Positions 7,340-10,000 of a stretch of 10,000 nucleotides of DNA are shown piece after piece. The position numbers were made by a program, and so were the translations under genes. This stretch comes from Stramonita haemastoma. Taxonomy: Eukaryota > Mollusca > Gastropoda > Neogastropoda > Muricidae. Under the pieces are notes generated by a model. That model did no database searches, was not told the DNA's origin, and worked only from the letters and a program-made list of their open reading frames with translations. Positions within the stretch are counted from its first letter, which is position 1. Each line of letters opens with the position of its first letter. The stretch is taken from NCBI GenBank assembly GCA_030674155.1, contig CM060326.1:17819065-17829064 (forward strand). The letters are read 5' to 3'.

Positions 7340-7723
7340 CAGGCTGAAGAACGTTCAATAATTCCTATGAAACCTCCTCTATGGAGAACTTGTCCAGGGA
7401 AAACGTCCCACAGGCAGACCACAGCTGCGATTCAAAGACGTGTGCAAGAGAGACCTAAAAAGCCCTGAACATTGACCAGAGCAACTGGGAAGCAACAGCT
7501 CTCTAACAGTCAGCCTGGAGACAGACTGTACAGAGATGTCTGTCTGTCCATGTCCGAAGAGACACTTGCTCAGCAGCACGAGGCAAAGAGAATGAGAAGA
7601 AAGGCTGCAGACCAGGCAGACAGACCAGCGTCAGACTTCATCTGTGCCCTCTGCCATAGGGACTGTCATTTCCGTGTTGGACTGGCCAGCCACAACCGAC
7701 GCTGTACCAGAATTAACACCTAG
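7340..7723 (+). pseudogene. 3' fragment of a LINE (non-LTR retrotransposon) reverse-transcriptase ORF
   Basis: From 7377 the frame reads LYGELVQGKRPTGRPQLRFK and then DVCKRDLK, a C-terminal motif I recognise from invertebrate LINE ORF2 proteins. A fifth A in the run at 7457-7461 shifts the frame. The second frame continues as ALNIDQSNWEATAL to a TAA stop at 7504-7506. A further +1 shift lies in the (TGTC)n at about 7538-7549. The last frame keeps LSMSEETLAQQ and ends at TAG 7721-7723. It carries a C-x2-C-x12-H-x3-C zinc-finger pattern at 7643-7705 (residues 58, 61, 74 and 78 of the open frame from 7472). Endonuclease and catalytic reverse-transcriptase domains are absent. It is dead. The clade is not assigned. 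Confidence 0.85.
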
Positions 7724-7768
7724 AGCGCAACTCCATAGTCTTACGAGACTAAAGGCTGCCAACATTTC
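7724..7768 (+). mobile_element. LINE 3' UTR with terminal hairpin
   Basis: Directly after the ORF stop lies a short non-coding end with a perfect hairpin: AGTCT (7737-7741), loop TACG, AGACT (7746-7750). AAAGGCTGCC follows. In LINEs a 3' stem-loop is often what the reverse transcriptase recognises to start copying. The loop fits the UNCG tetraloop pattern, though its closing pair is U-A rather than C-G. Confidence 0.65.
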
Positions 7769-8220
7769 TCAAAGAAAGTCTCAGAACAAGCTTACTGAAA
7801 CGCAGTAGAAAAAAAGAAAAGTAAACAAATCTTTTTTTATGGTACAAAGTTTGTCGTATGATAAACATACGAAATGATACGATACAATATGTCAATTAAA
7901 TTTTGTTGTTGTCGCTGCAAATTTACTATGGGTAAATTCAAAATAAATTTTACAATCTGAAACAAAACTGACGTCCATATCAGTTGCTGCTTCTGTTGCA
8001 TCTGCTGCTGTTGCTTGCTACTGTTGCCACTGTTGCTGCTGCTGCTGCTTTTTTCAGACTTGCTGTTTAGGCACCGAAGTCGAAGAACTTGGACAAGTCA
8101 TTGATGTCCGGTTGGTCACTGAGATGGTCCAAAAACTGCAACGGAGATATATACTTCACATTAATTTTGCGCTCGTTCATGTTGTCTTTAGTTTGTCTAT
8201 CTGCTTCTTTAAAAGGGCCT
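7769..8220. other. Unique AT-rich DNA, no gene
   Basis: It holds a perfect hairpin, TCGTATG-ATAAA-CATACGA (7854-7872), and an imperfect TGC/TGT tract (7984-8050). I see no open frame with a recognisable domain. Confidence 0.55.
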
Positions 8221-8486
8221 GAATGTTGCTTCTCTCCAGTCTCCGTCTCCCTATGTCTTTTTCTCAGTCCCTATCTCTGCTTGTCTGTCCGTCTGTCTGG
8301 CTGGCTGGCTGTCTGTCTGTCAGTCTTTGTATCTGTCTGTGTCGGTTTCTGTTTCTTTCTGTGTCTCTGTCTCTCTGTGTCTCTGTCTCTTTCTGTCTCT
8401 CTATGTCTCTGTCTCTTTCTCTCTCCTCTCTCTCTCCTTTCTCTCTCTTTCTTTCTGTCTCTCTCTGTCTCTGTCTCTCTCTCTCT
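8221..8486. repeat. Degenerate CT / CTGT pyrimidine-rich array
   Basis: TCTG, TCTC and GGCTGGCTGG-type units with heavy interruption. The poly-Leu/Ser frames across it come from the repeat. Confidence 0.9.
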
Positions 8487-8529
8487 CACACACACACATG
8501 CACAAACACACACACACTTACACACAAAC
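8487..8529. repeat. Short (CA)n
   Basis: CA dinucleotides with ATGC, AAAC and CTTA interruptions, between the CT-rich and CCA arrays. Confidence 0.9.
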
Positions 8530-8535
8530 ATGGTG

Positions 8536-8619
8536 CCACCACCACCACCACCACCACCACCACCACCACCACCACCACCACCACCACCACCACCACCACC
8601 ACCACCACCACCACCACCA
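8536..8619. repeat. (CCA)28 trinucleotide array
   Basis: About 28 perfect CCA units. All three frames are open (Pro, His or Thr tracts; Gly on the other strand), but nothing around it looks coding. The perfection suggests recent expansion. Confidence 0.97.
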
Positions 8620-8779
8620 ATACCCGCAGCTGCAACAGTGCTGCAGCAATACCTTTTACCCTGAACTGACTGCAAATTAGATGTAAGTGAGTTAAAAGTT
8701 ACTTTGCAACTAAAAGATGGATGCATTCTACAGACCACTGAGAAGTTCTGAGGTGATCAATGAGAAGCAGAAAGAAATG

Positions 8780-8799
8780 AACACACACACACACACACT

Positions 8800-8864
<65 letters not shown>
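8780..8864. repeat. (CA)n microsatellite
   Basis: CA dinucleotides with one TTAT interruption near 8799-8802. The array abuts the truncated SINE core at 8867 and stands where the SINE head should be. Confidence 0.97.
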
Positions 8865-8866
<2 letters not shown>

Positions 8867-8960
8867 CCTTCTGATGAGACTATAAACCCAGGCCCCATGT
8901 GCGGACGCACGCAGAACATCTTGCGCATACGTTAAATCCTGCTCCGCTTTTAGTAAGAGA
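8867..8960 (+). mobile_element. SINE family B core fragment
   Basis: CCTTCTGATGAGACTATAAA, then GTGCGGACGCACGCAGAACA and TCTTGCGCATACGTTAAA, matches the core at 9041-9110 and the minus-strand core near 7153-7080. The head is missing, with CA repeat in its place, and so is the tail. Homology fades after about 8960. Confidence 0.75.
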
Positions 8961-9040
8961 CGGCTATTGTGTGCCTAAGTTTCTGAACAACCCCTGCCAT
9001 AATTATAATACAGCAGCATCAGTCAAGTAACGCTCAACAT

Positions 9041-9290
9041 CCTTCGGATGAGACTATAAACTGAGGGCCCGTGTGCGAACGCACGCAGAACAACTTGCAC
9101 ATACGTTAAAAACTGTTCCGGTTTTCGGAGGAGTAAGCCATTATTTGCCGGTGGGAACATGTGACAAGATTGACAAAACAACATACACACAGGGACTGGG
9201 TGTAAAAAAAAACCCCATACGAGTGCTTATTCCATTATCATTGATATAAAGAAATAGATAAACAAATAAATAAATAAATGAATAAATGTC
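9041..9290 (+). mobile_element. SINE family B core and tail
   Basis: The core is CCTTCGGATGAGACTATAAA with GAACGCACGCAGAACAACTT. The middle, GGGAACATGTGACAAGATTG, matches the full copy at 6855-7311. The tail, GGGACTGGGTGTAAAAAAAA with GAGTGCTTATTCCATTATCA, ends in AAATAGATAAACAAATAAAT. The tRNA-like head is absent, so the copy is 5' truncated. It lies 174 bp after the core at 8867 in the same orientation. Confidence 0.8.
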
Positions 9291-9720
9291 TTCAAACTAA
9301 TATGGTAAAGATTAATAAATTTTAAAGAGTTATTTAATCAGAGACATTGAGAAAAATCTATTATGCAAAAGAACAAAATAAACAGCCCTTAAACCCCCCC
9401 AAAAAAAAACAACAACAACAACAAAAAACAAAACAAAACCCAAGACAAAACAAAACTGCCCCCCCCCCCCCCCCCCCCCCCCCGACAAATAATAAAAACC
9501 AAACAAAAAAAACAAACCAAACAAAAACAAAACAAACAATCAAAACCAGAAACAAAGAAACCAAACACGAACCTACAACAACAAGAACAAAAAGCAACAA
9601 CAACAACAAAAAAACCCTCCCAAACAAACACAAACAAAAAATACCAACCAAAATCACCACCAGCACTACCAACCAAAAAAAACACAAACAAACAAAAAAA
9701 AGACCAACGAAAAACCAAAA
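9291..9720. repeat. A-rich low-complexity DNA with a C25 run
   Basis: CAAA and AACA motifs dominate after about 9390. An uninterrupted C run lies at 9459-9483. CAACAACAACA tracts occur at 9410-9421 and 9594-9608. The Lys/Thr/Asn-rich frame (9347-9733) and its minus-strand shadows come from composition. Confidence 0.85.
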
Positions 9721-10000
9721 AGTACTCTGTTGATCCTCTCCATATCAAGGATACGACAGAATTATAACTGTTTCTGCTGAAAAACCAGTAAAGAGAAATA
9801 GGAGCACGTACGAAAGATTATTCTCCTCAATATCTATGAGATTGGAGGGCTCCAGTAGTAGAAGGGAGGGAATTTATAAAAAATAATCAATTTAATGTTA
9901 TTACTTCCCTTGGGTCATTTTTTTTCCCCCAGAGTTATGATTTTCAAGTTAGGCTATTATCAAGCTGAAAATCTCATTATATCTTTTTCGTTATCGGTGG
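9721..10000. other. Unique segment, nothing identified
   Basis: Mixed-composition DNA to the right edge. I see no repeat family, RNA gene or open frame of note. Confidence 0.5.

Noticed and set aside
8089..8738. Frames with Pro, His, Thr or Gly tracts, resembling a homopolymer-rich protein
   Set aside because: The tracts are the (CCA)28 array read in different frames, and the flanks are CT and CA repeats. All frames are equally open, which argues against coding.
9347..9748. A 128-codon Lys/Thr/Asn-rich protein and its minus-strand shadows
   Set aside because: It is explained by the A- and C-rich composition and crosses a C25 run; no domain or start context supports it.

Overview
The window looks like repeat-dense, non-coding nuclear DNA of an animal, most likely a marine mollusc and probably a gastropod. 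The evidence is tRNA-headed SINEs whose core runs CTTTCGGATGAGACGATAAA, a core I associate with molluscan genomes; the decayed 3' end of a non-LTR retrotransposon with a C-terminal CCHC finger; and very heavy di-, tri-, tetra- and pentanucleotide microsatellites. The taxon is inferred from family knowledge, not from a gene. I found no intact host protein-coding gene, no functional tRNA or rRNA gene and no CRISPR array. The long open frames in the window (for example 2003-2760, 3259-3785, 8089-8738, 9347-9748) are translations of simple repeats.

Layout. 1-830: a SINE tail at the left edge, a (CT)n tract, a second SINE tail (229-300), then a 5'-truncated composite element (535-766) flanked by a 63/64-bp direct duplication. 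831-2012: mostly unique AT-rich DNA with a decayed 79-bp tandem duplication, a small octamer/TATA-like cluster near 1232-1267 and a SINE tail that runs into (CT)n (1494-1700). 2013-3370: a SINE tail followed by a long array of shifting microsatellites (TTGCC, CT, GT, GA, GACA, CA), short unique DNA, then CA, CG and CTACA arrays. 3490-3772: a long (GT)n and a G19 run. 4061-4644: the best-preserved copy of the composite SINE, here called family A (tRNA-like head, core, tail, plus a further unit of about 140 bp), followed directly by a family B tail. 4800-6300: TGC, ATA, A-rich, G-rich and CT tracts. 6682-7311: a full-length minus-strand family B SINE with a second copy of its tail downstream. 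7340-7768: a frameshifted 3' fragment of a LINE, including its terminal hairpin. 7769-8864: unique DNA, then CT, CA, CCA and CA arrays. 8867-9290: two further family B pieces in tandem. 9291-10000: A-rich DNA with a C25 run, then unique sequence.

The main biology is retrotransposon debris. One SINE family (B) leaves at least nine fragments in 10 kb, and four of its 3' tails run directly into simple-repeat arrays, which suggests that SINE tails seed the microsatellites. Families A and B share one central core but have different 3' ends. I see no new defence, metabolic or regulatory system; the composite SINE and its long flanking duplication are the points most worth checking.
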